NCBI GenBank assembly: GCA_021154885.1
Contig: JAJKHS010000143.1
Location: 1 to 64,000, forward strand
Direction of reading: 5' to 3'
DNA length: 64,000 nt
Source of the DNA: Thermoanaerobaculum sp.
GTDB taxonomy: Bacteria; Acidobacteriota; Thermoanaerobaculia; Multivoradales; UBA5704
The translations under genes were made by a program, and so were the position numbers. The notes below the pieces were generated by a model. It ran no database searches and was not told the origin of the DNA. It saw nothing but the letters and a program-made list of their open reading frames with translations. Shown here in pieces: positions 7,232 to 19,300 of this stretch (its first letter is position 1; each line of letters starts with the position of its first letter).

Positions 7232-10200
7232 ATGAGCTTCCAGACTGACGACCTGTCGATGCTCGTCCTCGGTGTCCTGGGCGACCAGCCCCCGGATACC
7301 GGCCAGCCCCGGCTGCCGGACGGTCTCCATTGCCGCTGGCTCTTCAACCCGGAGCGGGGCTTTCCCTGGCATGGCTTCTATCTCTTCCGGCGCGAGAGCC
7401 AGCCTCGGCAGCCGCGCTGCCTGAGCCCGGAGCTCCGCCGTTTCCGTCCGGGGCCGCTGCAGAGCGTCCAACTTCCCACGACGCTCGGCAGCCTGAGCAG
7501 CGCCAGGCCTCTGGTCTTCACCGAAGAGTTCCCTCCGACCGGCGTGGTCGAGGTCGACCTCAACCAGGGGGCCTTGCTGCGCTTCGACCTGCCCGGGGGA
7601 GTCGAGGCGCGGCGGGTGGACGTGCGGATCGGGTTGCGCGACGCCGGACCGCAGGCGACCAGGACCTGCGTCGACTTCCGCACTTTTCCCCTCGGCACCG
7701 CACTGAGCCCCCGCACGGAAAAGGGTGCCGTCTTCTCGGTGCCGCTGCCGCCGGTCAGCCCCCAGATCGCGCTCACCGCCATCGAACAATGGCCCGGCTC
7801 GCCTCCCGGCCTCCAGTGCACCAGCCGGCTCGAGATCACCCTGCCCTGTCCGGCCACGCGCGTCGACCTGCTGCTCACCAACCGGATGGACCTCAGGATC
7901 GAGGCGCTCGCGAAGGACGGCAAGATCATCGCGACGCAAAGCGTGGTGGGTCAGGCGGCCGGGACCGTCACCCTGACCGGCCCGTCCATTGCCACGGTGA
8001 TCGTGAACGGTCCCATCGCCGAATCGGCCCTCCTGCACCAGATCTGCTGGGAGTGCCCGGCGACCGGACCGGGAAAGGGCGCTGCGATCGAGGTCTCCGT
8101 CCTGGCGGGAACCACCTCCGTGGCCCACACGGTCGTCCAGGGGGACGCCGGGCAGGTGGTCGCAGCCACGCTCGAAGGCCAGGGGATCACCGCCGTCCAG
8201 ATCGGCGGCGGCAACGCCGTGCTCGTCGACCTCTGCGTCTGGCCCAGCCAGCAGGGGGTGACTTTCGGTTGGAGCGAGATACCTGGGTTCCAATACCCCC
8301 TCTGCCTGCCGGTGGCGCACAAGGACTATCCCTGCCCGGGCAAGCCCGCCACCTTCGAGGACGCCAAGACGCTGGCCCTGTCGCGGGTGACCTACCCCGC
8401 GCCCGTGGGCTGGGACCAGGGCTTCCCTGACCTGCACGGTGAGCTCGTGGCCCTCGTCCAGGGCGGGCCGTCCGCCGGCGTCATGGCGGACCGCACGCAT
8501 CCCGAACTCCCCGGCCAGCCGCTTTCGCCAGCCACCCAGGCGGACGTGCCGAAGATCCCGGCCCGCAACCCCCTGGAGCAGCTCCCCGGCTTCCACCCTC
8601 TGGAGCTACTCCTCCTCGCGAGTCTCCAGCCGGCCATCGCCCAAATGCTCGGCCTCTACTTCGTGGACACCACAGCGGCACCGGGAATCGCCTACGACTA
8701 CCTCCTTCTCGCCGATCCCACCGGCGTCCTCGGCGGCAGCGCGGCCACAGCCTTGCAGTGGATCGCCCTCCAGGCGAACGACAAGGCGGTGGACGGTTAC
8801 CTGGTTGCCGGCAAGAGCATCCCCTCCATGCCTGCGCCCCCCATCCAGCCGCCCTCCGCAGGCAAGGCGTACGCTCTCCCAGGACCGGCCGTGCGGCAGA
8901 TCGACGGCACGCTCCCCGAGGTGGCGGGTGAGGTCGGCCTCTGGTGGCCGCTCCCCGCCGACTCGACCGTAGATCAGCCGGACCGGCTCATCTTCTACTA
9001 TCCGAAGCGGGCCTCGCTCGGCCCCAATCCAAACCCGGACCCGCCAGTGACCCAGCCCGCCGACTCGGACTATCTGCCGCTGCGGGACGGCTCACCGGTC
9101 CTGGTCTCGGAGCCCGATCCGCCGAATCCACCGGTCCCCCCCAATCCGCGCAGCTCGGACTGGCCGCCCCCTTCAATCCCCCTCTTCCTGGTGGACAGCA
9201 ATCTCGCCGAGGGCTGGTACAGCTACCGCTTCATCGGTCAGGACCTCTTCGGCCGCCACAGCCCCCTGGGTCCGCCGGCCTCGTGGTACGAGTGGGTTCC
9301 CGCCGAGCACCAGCGCCACGCCTTCGCCGTGGCCCTGCTCGACACCACGCCGCCGTCGCCTCCCCTGAGCGCCGAGGCCTGGGCCCTCGACCCTCCCGAC
9401 CGCTGGGTGCTTCAGGACGAGGCTTACACGAAGTGGCGCAAGGACCACAAGGACGTCGTGGGTCTGCGCGTGCGCTGGCGCTGGACCCACCTCCAGCAAC
9501 TCCAGGCGCCGGACACCCGGGAGTTCCGCCTCTATTACCAGCCCGGGCGCTGGAACGCCCTCCTGGGAAGGATCGTGAAGGTCACCGCCGCCGCGACCGA
9601 TCAAAGCGACGTGGACCTCGACCTCGCCGATGCTCGCGCCGCCGACGCCTTTGCCGGCGCCCGCCTGCGGGTGGGCAACGACGACTTCGCGATCCTGGGC
9701 AGCCAGCCGGGCGCTCAGCTCCGGCTGCGAGTGAAGAACCTCGGACCCCATGACGAAATCCCTCCCATCGCGGGGAAGCCCTGCACCGTGGCAATCCCTG
9801 AAAAGCACGGGCTCTGGATTGATACCAGCCTGACGACGAACTGGGCGCAGCGTCTCGCCGCCGTGCCCTACGAGCCGCCGGCGCGGACGGTTTACGATCC
9901 GTCGAAAGACCCGAACGGCCAGCCGCTCACGCACGACAACGACGCCTTCCAGACTGTGCCGGTGACGGTGACCGGGCAGGACGTCCTCTTCGGCGCCGGC
10001 CCCAATCTCTCCGGTGTTCAGCCCTGGATCGACCACCTCTGGCTCCAAGCTGGCACTGCGCACGAGGCGCACCGTATCGTGCGCTACGACGCCGACACCC
10101 GCACCGTGACCCTGGAGGCGCCCCCGGCGCTCGCCGGTCCGTTCGCCGCCTGGGTCCTCGGCAGGCCCACCCGCGAGTACGATGTTTTCCTCCCGGCTCC

Positions 10201-11800
10201 AGACGCCAAAGACGGCGAGCCTTTCGCACCGAGCCTCGCCGAGCCCGCCGTCTACGCCCAGATCGCGGTGAGCGCAGCGGACGATAAGAAGCATGTAGCG
10301 GACGATCCGAAGTGGAACGATCCCGCCCGCTTCGGCAACGAGAGCCGGCTCTCGCCGTCCGCCACCGTTTTCCGTGTTCTACAGGCGTTGAACCAAGTGC
10401 CCGACCTGCCGGATCCGAGCGAGCGGCGCTACGCCACGCCGGCCGACTACCACAGCCGCTCCTACACGACCTTACGTTTCGCGCCCGTGGAGCAGCTCAA
10501 GGTCCACGTCCTGCGCGCCGTGGACGACAGCCTTTTCAAACGGGATTGGTTGATTCGAGAGACGCGGAAGGCGCTCGAGCCGGCGAACGCGAAGCACGCG
10601 GATTTCTTCCCGGACAGCCTGGACGCCGGCAAGCGGATGGCGGCTGCGGTCGCCCTGAACGCCCTCGCCACGGGAGCGCCTTACAGCAGTCTCTCCGACG
10701 ACGCTTGGGCCGTGCTGGCGCTCCTGCCCGGCAACGAGGCACAGCCCGACCGGACCGCCCTCGAAACACGCGACGCGTCCGTCCGGCACACGCGGGGAGG
10801 TCTCACCGCGGCCGACGTCGACCTGTTCCCCAAGACCTGGAACCCGGCCCAGATTTCCGGCGCGGTCGAGGCTCTCAAGAAGCTCGCCGATCCCACCGGC
10901 TATCCCGCGCTGCCGGATAACGCACTGCGCGTCCTCGCCGGCCTCCCCGGCAACGAGGCCGCCTTCACCCAGGTCACCCTGGCTCCCCTGGAGATGGCGG
11001 ATCCCCAGATCAGAGACGAGCGCCGGCCGGACGACGACGCGGCCTACGTGCCCCAACCGGCCGATATCCGCGCCTACACGGACACTCTCCCGGGCCGCGC
11101 CACCAACCGCTATTTCTATCGTGCACGTTTCGTGGATGGGGCACAGAACCAGGGCTCGCTGAGCCTCGCGGGGCCGCCGGTCTATCTCAGGAAGGTGGAG
11201 CCGCCGCGGGCGCCGGTGATTACGAAGGTGGTGGGGGGAGAGCGGCAGATCACGCTCTACTGGGAGGCGAGCCCGGAGCCGGACGTCGTGGAGTACCGGG
11301 TCTACCGGGCGTCGTCAGCGCAGGAAGCGGACGACGTCCGGCAGATGTCGCTCGTCCACAGCGAGACGGCCGTGGCCAACCCGCCGGAGCGGCCTCACTG
11401 GACGGATGCCCCCGTCCAGGGGCTGACGACCTACTTCTACCGCGTCCTGGCCAGAGATTCCTCGGGCTTCCTCTCGCCGCCGTCGACGGCCGCAGCAACA
11501 CAAGCCTACGACCAGACGCCTCCCGAGCCGCCGCCGTGGGTCTCGGGCGCCTGGAGGACGGACGGCGGCGGCATCGAGCTGCAGTGGTCACCTCCGGCCG
11601 CCGACCTCGAGACCGTCGTCCTCCGCGCCGCTTTCGGTGGCTGGCGCGCCGTCTCCGGCTGGCTGCCGGCAGGAAGCAGCAGCTTCACCGACTTGACGGC
11701 CATTCAGCAGGTCGCCAATCGCTACCGGTTGCGCGTGAGGAACGCAGCGGGCAACGTCAACATTGCTTATCTCGAAACGGCGATCGAGCCGTTCCATTGA
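7232..11800 (+). CDS. giant multidomain protein with C-terminal fibronectin III domains
   Basis: This 1522-aa protein has no signal peptide or membrane segment. Residues about 144-336 (from CVDFR to LCVWP) form a module clearly related to residues about 1156-1340 of the 2652-aa protein downstream: the same CVD opening, paired LxxPC and HQxCxxCP motifs, and a VxIxGxGxxxxxxxCVxP end. The middle is Pro-rich with WYSYRF/WYEW-type segments. Residues about 1320-1425 are a fibronectin type III domain (ITLYWEASPEPDVVEYRVYR), followed by a second one to the C-terminus. It is translationally coupled to the PLD gene (TGATG overlap). Likely a binding or scaffolding protein; function unknown. Confidence 0.75.
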   Translation: MSFQTDDLSMLVLGVLGDQPPDTGQPRLPDGLHCRWLFNPERGFPWHGFYLFRRESQPRQPRCLSPELRRFRPGPLQSVQLPTTLGSLSSARPLVFTEEFPPTGVVEVDLNQGALLRFDLPGGVEARRVDVRIGLRDAGPQATRTCVDFRTFPLGTALSPRTEKGAVFSVPLPPVSPQIALTAIEQWPGSPPGLQCTSRLEITLPCPATRVDLLLTNRMDLRIEALAKDGKIIATQSVVGQAAGTVTLTGPSIATVIVNGPIAESALLHQICWECPATGPGKGAAIEVSVLAGTTSVAHTVVQGDAGQVVAATLEGQGITAVQIGGGNAVLVDLCVWPSQQGVTFGWSEIPGFQYPLCLPVAHKDYPCPGKPATFEDAKTLALSRVTYPAPVGWDQGFPDLHGELVALVQGGPSAGVMADRTHPELPGQPLSPATQADVPKIPARNPLEQLPGFHPLELLLLASLQPAIAQMLGLYFVDTTAAPGIAYDYLLLADPTGVLGGSAATALQWIALQANDKAVDGYLVAGKSIPSMPAPPIQPPSAGKAYALPGPAVRQIDGTLPEVAGEVGLWWPLPADSTVDQPDRLIFYYPKRASLGPNPNPDPPVTQPADSDYLPLRDGSPVLVSEPDPPNPPVPPNPRSSDWPPPSIPLFLVDSNLAEGWYSYRFIGQDLFGRHSPLGPPASWYEWVPAEHQRHAFAVALLDTTPPSPPLSAEAWALDPPDRWVLQDEAYTKWRKDHKDVVGLRVRWRWTHLQQLQAPDTREFRLYYQPGRWNALLGRIVKVTAAATDQSDVDLDLADARAADAFAGARLRVGNDDFAILGSQPGAQLRLRVKNLGPHDEIPPIAGKPCTVAIPEKHGLWIDTSLTTNWAQRLAAVPYEPPARTVYDPSKDPNGQPLTHDNDAFQTVPVTVTGQDVLFGAGPNLSGVQPWIDHLWLQAGTAHEAHRIVRYDADTRTVTLEAPPALAGPFAAWVLGRPTREYDVFLPAPDAKDGEPFAPSLAEPAVYAQIAVSAADDKKHVADDPKWNDPARFGNESRLSPSATVFRVLQALNQVPDLPDPSERRYATPADYHSRSYTTLRFAPVEQLKVHVLRAVDDSLFKRDWLIRETRKALEPANAKHADFFPDSLDAGKRMAAAVALNALATGAPYSSLSDDAWAVLALLPGNEAQPDRTALETRDASVRHTRGGLTAADVDLFPKTWNPAQISGAVEALKKLADPTGYPALPDNALRVLAGLPGNEAAFTQVTLAPLEMADPQIRDERRPDDDAAYVPQPADIRAYTDTLPGRATNRYFYRARFVDGAQNQGSLSLAGPPVYLRKVEPPRAPVITKVVGGERQITLYWEASPEPDVVEYRVYRASSAQEADDVRQMSLVHSETAVANPPERPHWTDAPVQGLTTYFYRVLARDSSGFLSPPSTAAATQAYDQTPPEPPPWVSGAWRTDGGGIELQWSPPAADLETVVLRAAFGGWRAVSGWLPAGSSSFTDLTAIQQVANRYRLRVRNAAGNVNIAYLETAIEPFH

Positions 11801-13299
11801 TGGAGATGCCGGCGATGCCCCCTTTCAGCACGAGCCCCGCAGATTGGTTCCTGGCCGCCGATGAGATCGGCACCCGTGGAATACAAGTGTATTCCTCGAA
11901 CAATCAGGTGACTGCGTTCATCGAGGGCCAGGCTTACATGGCCTTCCTCTTCCAACTGCTTCAGGGTACCGTCTCGGGAGACTACGTTCACATCGTCGAC
12001 TGGGAGATGAACCTCGATGCCGATCTGCTTGGCAAGTCAAAACCGGAGAGCGCTCTGGGCACGGTTCTCGGCGCGGCCTCTAAACGTGACGTCGACATCA
12101 AGATCATCCTCTCCTTGCACACGACCAGCGACAACGAAGGTGTCAGGACAGATTTGGAGGACAAATTCAACGTTGTGTTCTGCATCACCGACGCGCGTAA
12201 CGCATTCTGCGGTTCAGCGCACCAGAAATTCGTCGTCATTTTCAAGAAGGACAGCAGCGTTCTGCATGGTTTTTGTGGCGGTATCGATCTCACGCTGAAC
12301 CGCTGGGATGACGTCGAGCATGACGTGCACGATCAGCGACAGATCACGGACAGCGCATATGAGGGTGGATGGCATGACGTGCATTGCCACGTCCTGGGTC
12401 CAGCCGCTATAGACCTGGAAAAAACTTTTCGGGAACGCTGGAACGATCCCTCTCAACCCAGCAAGCTGTGCTTCGCTCCGCCACTCATCGAAAAAGCCAT
12501 CCCCTCGCAGAGCACCAGCGGCACGCACAACGTGCAGATCCTTCGTACTTATCCCTGCCGGCTCAACGACAAGACTAAAAAGCTGCCCTTCGCTCCCAAC
12601 GGAGAATTCACTGCCCGCCTCGCGTTGCTCAAGGCCATCAACATGGCGCGTGAGCTGATCTACATCGAGGATCAATATTTCATCTCCTACGAAGTGGCCG
12701 CTGCCATCAAGCTCTCTCTGGCTCTTCACCCGAATCTGCGTGTGATCGTCGTCGTTCCCGTGGAGCCCGACAGCGCCATTGCCGCCTTCTTCATGAATAC
12801 TCAACAGTCGATCATCATCAACGATCTCGTCAAGACGGCCGGCGACAGGTTTGCGATCTATTCCCTGCTCAATCCTCTGCAGGCAGAGGCTCCCATCTAC
12901 GTGCATGCCAAGGTCGCCATCGTCGACGACGTATGGGCAGAAATCGGATCCATGAACTTAAATCGTCGCAGCATGACCAACGACAAGGAGTTCGCGCTCG
13001 CGGTCGTCGATTCGGCTCTCACGCCGGACGGGCAGCACTGTCAGTTCGCGCGGGATCTTCGGCACAAGCTTTGGGCGGCGCACATCGACATGCCGGAAGC
13101 GTTGATCGAAGATGACCCCAAGAAGGGCTTCGAGCAATGGAATCGGTCCGCTCTTCCTTATGTTCGGGCAAAGCCTCACCCGCGGCCCATTGTGATACCA
13201 CCTGTTGACCTGCTTCAGCAGCTCGTCTATGACTACTCCTACGATACCGTGATCGATCCCCAATCGCTGTGCAGCGGTGCGCCGCACATCCCTCCCTAA
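11800..13299 (+). CDS. phospholipase D-like protein
   Basis: This 499-aa protein has two HKD-type motifs. The second, near residue 369, is canonical (VHAKVAIVDD followed by GSMNLNRRSM). The first, near residue 141, reads AHQKFVVIFKKD with GGIDL after it; the Asp is three residues later than in the canonical spacing. PLD-family enzymes hydrolyse or transfer phosphodiesters through the two His. No signal peptide is seen. The ATG overlaps the stop of the 1522-aa gene, so both are made together; ATGs at 11806 and 11815 are alternatives. Being sandwiched between two giant proteins suggests a joint role, possibly as a lipid-attacking effector. Confidence 0.8.
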   Translation: MEMPAMPPFSTSPADWFLAADEIGTRGIQVYSSNNQVTAFIEGQAYMAFLFQLLQGTVSGDYVHIVDWEMNLDADLLGKSKPESALGTVLGAASKRDVDIKIILSLHTTSDNEGVRTDLEDKFNVVFCITDARNAFCGSAHQKFVVIFKKDSSVLHGFCGGIDLTLNRWDDVEHDVHDQRQITDSAYEGGWHDVHCHVLGPAAIDLEKTFRERWNDPSQPSKLCFAPPLIEKAIPSQSTSGTHNVQILRTYPCRLNDKTKKLPFAPNGEFTARLALLKAINMARELIYIEDQYFISYEVAAAIKLSLALHPNLRVIVVVPVEPDSAIAAFFMNTQQSIIINDLVKTAGDRFAIYSLLNPLQAEAPIYVHAKVAIVDDVWAEIGSMNLNRRSMTNDKEFALAVVDSALTPDGQHCQFARDLRHKLWAAHIDMPEALIEDDPKKGFEQWNRSALPYVRAKPHPRPIVIPPVDLLQQLVYDYSYDTVIDPQSLCSGAPHIPP

Positions 13300-13334
13300 G
13301 GGCTCTGGAGAGAACGAGGCCGGAGTAGACAGCC

Positions 13335-16300
13335 ATGGCCATCAGCGAAACAGCACGCAGGATCTTCAAACAGAGGCGTGCCATGGTCCTCTCCGACCTG
13401 GTGCGCTCGGTCGAGCAGATCCCTTTCGTTCCACTCGACAGGATCAACCTGCCCCTGGACTCGACACTGCTCGATAGCGTGGGCGTGCGAAAAGTAACGT
13501 CCCGCCGAGTGAACGATTACGTCACGGTACAAGTGCCGCTCGTCTTCACGCAGGAGCTGGCGATCGAGCTTCCCGGGCTGCAAGGCACGTCGCTGGTGCT
13601 GGCGAGCGCAACGAAAGACGGCGCGGATCTCACCCTGGAGATGGACCTCGGTCCGAACCGGTTTGAGCTGCGGCTCGCGGGAAGGCTCGCTCTGCGTTTC
13701 GATGCCACGGTCCTGCGACCCGTGAAGCTGGTCGGGGGTGTCTGGCAGGTGGTCGAGGGGAGCTTCGCCGAGATCTCGATCGAGGGTGTCCTCAGCATCG
13801 ACGGGGACGGCGACATCTCGTTGCAGAGCTCTGGCGACCTCAAGCTTTCACCGGCCATGATCGGCTCGACCGGCGTCGTCATCGACGTATCGGGTCTGAT
13901 TCCGATCTTTTCCAGCAAGACAGCTCTACCGGCTGACCGGCCACCCGACATTGGTGCAGGGTGGAGAGGCATCTTCATTGAAACGGCCGATATTTACCTG
14001 CCTTCCGGCCTGTCCCAGCCGGCCGGCGACCCGTCGGCCATCCCCGTCAGCGACCTGGCTTTCAAGCATTGCTACCTCGGCAGCGGCGGCTTCACGGGCA
14101 GTGTCACCAAGAATTGGACGCCGGCTCAGAAGAGAACACTCTTCGGAATGGATTTTACCCTCGAGAGCATTCACCTTGAGCTCCGGCAGAGTCTTCCCGT
14201 TGAGGTCGAGATCAGCGGCACCTTGCTCGTGCCGTTCTTCGACGGGCCCGTCGCCGCCGAGATCGGCATCGGGCTCGACGGCGCTCTGCTCGTCGGCCTG
14301 AGCAAGGCCGGGGGGCTGAAGCACCTCGTCAAGCCGGACGTCCTCGACATGGAGCTCGACGGTATCGCCTTCGAGCTCAAGAACGGCCTCTTCACCGCCA
14401 AGCTCTCCGGCACGCTCACCCCCCTCTTCGGCGGTCTCGACTGGCCCAGGTTCGACGTCAAGGAGCTCTCGATCGACTCCAAAGGCCACGTCCATTTGGA
14501 CGGCGGCTGGTTGGACGTCCCCGAGCAGAAGACCCTCGACTTCTACGGCTTCAAGATTGAAATCTCCCAGCTCGGCTTTGGCACGAACGACGACGGCACC
14601 CGGTGGGTGGGCTTCTCGGGAGGCCTGCAACTCGTCGACGGCCTTCAGGCGGGGGCGTCGGTCGAAGGGCTGCGGATCACGTGGAATCCTGCCGAAACTC
14701 ATCCGGTCCCCAGGATCACCCTGAACGGCGCCGGGGTCGAGCTGACGATCCCCGACGTTCTCCATCTCAAGGGCGCGGTCTCCTACCGTGAGACCACCGA
14801 TGACCTTGGCAACCTGATCCACCGCTTCGACGGCGACATCCACCTGACTCTCGAAACCCCGGAGCTCGAGATCGACGGTACCCTGGTCATCGGCTCGGTC
14901 AAGGGGGCGCAGGGGCGGTACAACTTCTTCGCCATCTATGTCGACGTCGATCTGCCCACCGGCATTCCGCTCGCCAGCACGGGGCTCGGGATCTACGGCT
15001 TCGCCGGTCTCTTCGCGCTCCAGATGGAACCGAACAAACAGCCGAGCGACATGTGGTTCAGCATCGATCACTCGAAGAGCTTCTACCACCACCCCAAGCA
15101 GGGGATCACCGATCTCAAGAGCAAGTGGGTTCCCAGGAAGGGGAGCTTCGCCGTCGGCGCGGGAATCACCCTCGCCACCCTCGCGGACAACGGCTACACC
15201 TTCAATGGCAAGTTCCTGCTCGCCATCGTCATCCCGGGGCCGATCGTGCTCATCCAGGGCGCCGCCTCGTTCCTGAAGAAGCGGGCGGAAGGGCAGGACG
15301 AGGGGCAGTTCCGCGCTCTCGCCGTGCTTGACGGTCGGGCCGGCAGCGTCCTCATCGGCCTCGACGCCGAGTACAAGAGCGGCACGGGTGGCGAGCTGAT
15401 CGAGATCGGCGGCAGCATGGAGGCGTTCTACGCCTTCCACGACCCCACCGCCTGGCACCTCTACCTGGGGAAGAACGAGCCGCGGGAGCTGCGCATCCGG
15501 GCTCTGTTCGCCCGCCTCGTCGAGGCCAACGCCTACTTCATGCTGGACGCCCACCAGCTCGCTCTGGGCGCCTGGTTCGGTTACAACAACGCCTGGAGCT
15601 TCGGGCCGTTGAGCGTCCGGCTGGAGGCCTGGGCGGACGGCAACGCGCTCCTGAGCTTCAAGCCCAGCCATTTTCACGGCGATCTCTGGCTCCATGCCCT
15701 GGTGGAGCTCAAGGCCTTCGGGCTCGGGCTGGGCCTCTCTCTGGACGCGGAGATCGCGGCCGACGTCTTCAAGCCCTACCATCTGCTCGGCAGGTTCAGC
15801 GTCGGCATCAAGCTCCCCTGGCCATTCAAGAAGAAGATCGGGGCCACGGTGGTGCTGGAGTGGGGGCCGCGGAAGCACGCGCCGCCGCTCCCCCTGCCGG
15901 TGGTAACCATCGGCATTGAGCACTTGAAGAGCTCGGTCACCTGGCCGTTGCCGCGTCCCACGCTGCTGCTGCCGAGCTACGACGACGGCGCGGGTTTTCT
16001 CGTCGCCAATACACCCGCTGCCGCTTCGGACCCGCCCGAAGGCGCCGTCCCCAAAGTACCCCTGGACGCGCGGATCGCCCTCACCTTCGCCCGCTCGGTC
16101 CACGACGGAGCGCTGGTGGGGAGCAACCTGCAGCCGGTCGAAACCCCGTATGAGCCGATTGGCAACCCGCATGGCGGCAGCGTCCTCCGGGTCCGCTACG
16201 TGCTCGACGCGGTGACGCTGGAGCGCAAGGTCGACCATGGCTGGCAGACCGTGGCGGCAAGCCCCGGGAGCTCGAGCTCTGGCCCACCTCCCCTCCGGGG

Positions 16301-19300
16301 CGCGTGGTCGGTCGTCCCGCCGCTGCCGGACGGCGACTCCCCGCCGCAGAGCCGCGGCCAGACCAAGATCCTCCTGGGGGCCAGGAACCCCTTCGAATTC
16401 AACCGGCACACCGGCTCCTCCTGGGAGGAGTGGGTCTCGGACGCCCTGCCGGGCTATCCCTGTGTCCCGGTGCGACCCGGGAAGGAGACCTGCTTCGGCT
16501 TTGGCGGGCTGCAACCTCAGAGCTCCATCCCGTCGCCCTGGACCTTCCCCGGGCCGCCCGCCATCACCCTTTCCTGGGGCTTCGGCCCGGCCACCGTGGG
16601 GACGCGGACCATCACCAGGGACGGCGTGGTCCAGAGGATCCCGCTTCTCTGCTTCCCGGAAGCCGCCGTGCGGCATGGTATTCGTGTGCAGTCGCGGGCT
16701 CCGGGGAGCCGGTTCCGCTTCATTCTGGCGCAGGCTGACGCGGGCCCGATAACCCTCTTCTCGACCGCGGCGCGGGAGATCGCGACTGTCGATGCGGTGC
16801 CGGCCTGCGTCGACGTGCGCCGGCGGGTGGCCGGCACCCTCTCCAACCCCTGGAAGGCGGAGGAGGGGGCCCGCTTCGCAGTGCGCGGTGCCGACGGCGC
16901 GCTCCTCCCCGTCGCCCGGATCGAGCGCTGGGATCAAGGCGAGCTCGGTTTGAACGCCGGCTTCGAGCTCGACGTCGAGCTCCCATGCTCCGCCGCGTGG
17001 GTGACGCTCCTGGTCACTCACCGCCCGCCCTTCCGCATCGTCGCCTACAACGCTGCCGGCACGGCGGTCGCCACCCACGCGCCTTTTGGCACGGGCGGGA
17101 CCTCGACGGAGACGATCCGTCTCGACGGGCCGGCCATCACGCGGGTCGTGGTCTATGCCTCCGGCAGCGAGAAGCTGATCCATCAGGTCTGCTTCTTCTG
17201 TCCGCAGCCCACCGGCCCGTGGGCCAGCGTCGATGGCACCCCCTTCAGCCCCTTCTTCCCAGTCAACGGGGTGATCCAGGTCGACGGTCCCGAGATGCCC
17301 GGTGTGGTGATCACCGGCGACGGTCCCCTCTGCCTGGAGCAGGTCTGCGTCACCCCCGATCCCGAGGCCGGGCAGGTGGTGCGGCAGGACGAGAGGATCC
17401 AGCACCAGATCGACGAGCTCGCCCACTGGCGAGCGGAGGGCGAGGTGCTCGCGCCGGACAGCTTCTACAAGCTGACCGTGAAGACCCATCTCGATCTCGA
17501 CCCCGCAAGCCCCGACCTGGACGGCCTGCCGAGCGACCGCTCGCCGGTCGAGCGCGCCTACTTCCGCACCGGCGGCCCTCCGGGCCTCACCGAGCTCAGC
17601 CGGCCGGCAGGGGGCAACGCCAACAATCCCTTCGAGACCGGGCTGGAGGACCTCACCCGCTACGTGCGGAAGACGACGCCGCCGACCGTGCCGCCGCCGG
17701 GAGAGAAGCCGATCCTCTTCAAGCCGTTCTATCGCGCCTACGATGTGGGGCTGGAATTCAACGAGGACTACGTCGAGCAGATGTATCGCATGGACCGGCG
17801 GGACCTCGGCCTCTATCTCTACGACGCCAGCAACCAGCCGGCGCGGGACGGCTTGGGGCGGCTTCTGGTCCTCAGCGGGCAGTGGGGGACGGCGGAGACG
17901 CTCACCCTGTCGGAGAAGGAGACGCGCTGGATCACGCTGATCGCCGCCGCCACCTGCCTGCCCAAGAAGCTCGATCCTCAGACCTTCCCCAAGGACAGCG
18001 CGCTGACCTCCTCCGATCCGGGGCGCGTGCTCGCTGCCGACACCCTCCACGAGGCGCGGCTGACGCCGCTGCTGCTGCATGAGACCTTCCCGGGGAATGT
18101 CCTGGGGCACGCGCCCGACGGCTGGTCTGTAGAGGATACGGGGCCGGGCGGGTCCTCCAGTTGGCAGGTGGGGGAGGTGGAAGAGCCTCCGAGCCGGTTC
18201 GTGGAGCAGCTCTCGGCGATGGGCGGCATCGTCTCGCCCGACCGGCCGGGCACTCTGCTGCTCCTCGCTGGGGCTGGAGCCTGGACGGACTATCGGGTGA
18301 GCGTCTATCTCCGGGCACCGGCCGGGGCCGTGGGCGTGGTGGTCCGCTATCAGGGGCCGGGTACGGGCTACCGGTTCTCGCTGGATGGCCGGGTCCGCCG
18401 GCTGGTCAAGGGAGGAACGATCCTCCTGGCCGAGGACCACTTCGCGTACCGGAAGAATCGCGATTATCTGGTGACGGTCGAAGCGATCGGCAAGTCCCTG
18501 CGCGCCTATGTGGACGGCGAGCCGGTGTTCGCGGTCGAGGACGGGGATTTCGCCGCGGGCGGCCTCGGCCTCTACTCGTGCCAGAGCCCCGGAGCTCGCT
18601 TTACCGACGCCCGGGTGGACGATCTCGGAAAGGCGGCACCGGTCGTCTACCGGTTCCAGCTCACCACCTCGCTCTACGCCAACTTCGTCCATCACCTCCA
18701 CAGCTTCCAGGACGAGACCTGGAAGGCCGATCTGGGAGCGGATACAGCGGTGGGGGATCTGCTCAACGAGGCCGTGGCGCCCTCTTTCTCGCCTCCCTCG
18801 GAGAAAGAGGCCCGGGCCTACGAGGATCTCGCGACGCGAGCCCTGGGGCCGGCCGCGCGACAGAACCCGGCGCAGGTGGAGGTCACCCGCCTGGAGAAGG
18901 CCGGCGTGCCGGTCGCCTTCCTGCTGCGGAGCCCCGAGCCCCTGGCCTGGGACCGGATCGAATTCGCCCTCTCCGGCACCCTGCGCCATCTCCCGGCGCC
19001 GGAGACCCCCGGCGCGGTGAAGCTCGTCGAGGCCACCTTCGGCGCGGTCCTGCCCGCGGAGGAGTCCGCTGCTCTGCTGCTGCGCGAGGCCACGGACCTC
19101 TCCCGGACTCGCGTCGAGCTGCGCGCCCTGCCGGGCGTGGTAGCCGAGCCGGCGGGCGATCCGGTGCTGCTCTCGGAGCGGTTCGGGGGCGAGCCGGTCG
19201 CCACCCGAGCTCGTTTCACCGTGGTCGATCAAGGGGCGACCGGCGGCCCTTCGGACTGGCGGGTGGAGGGCGGGGCGCTGATCCAGATCTCGGAGATCGG

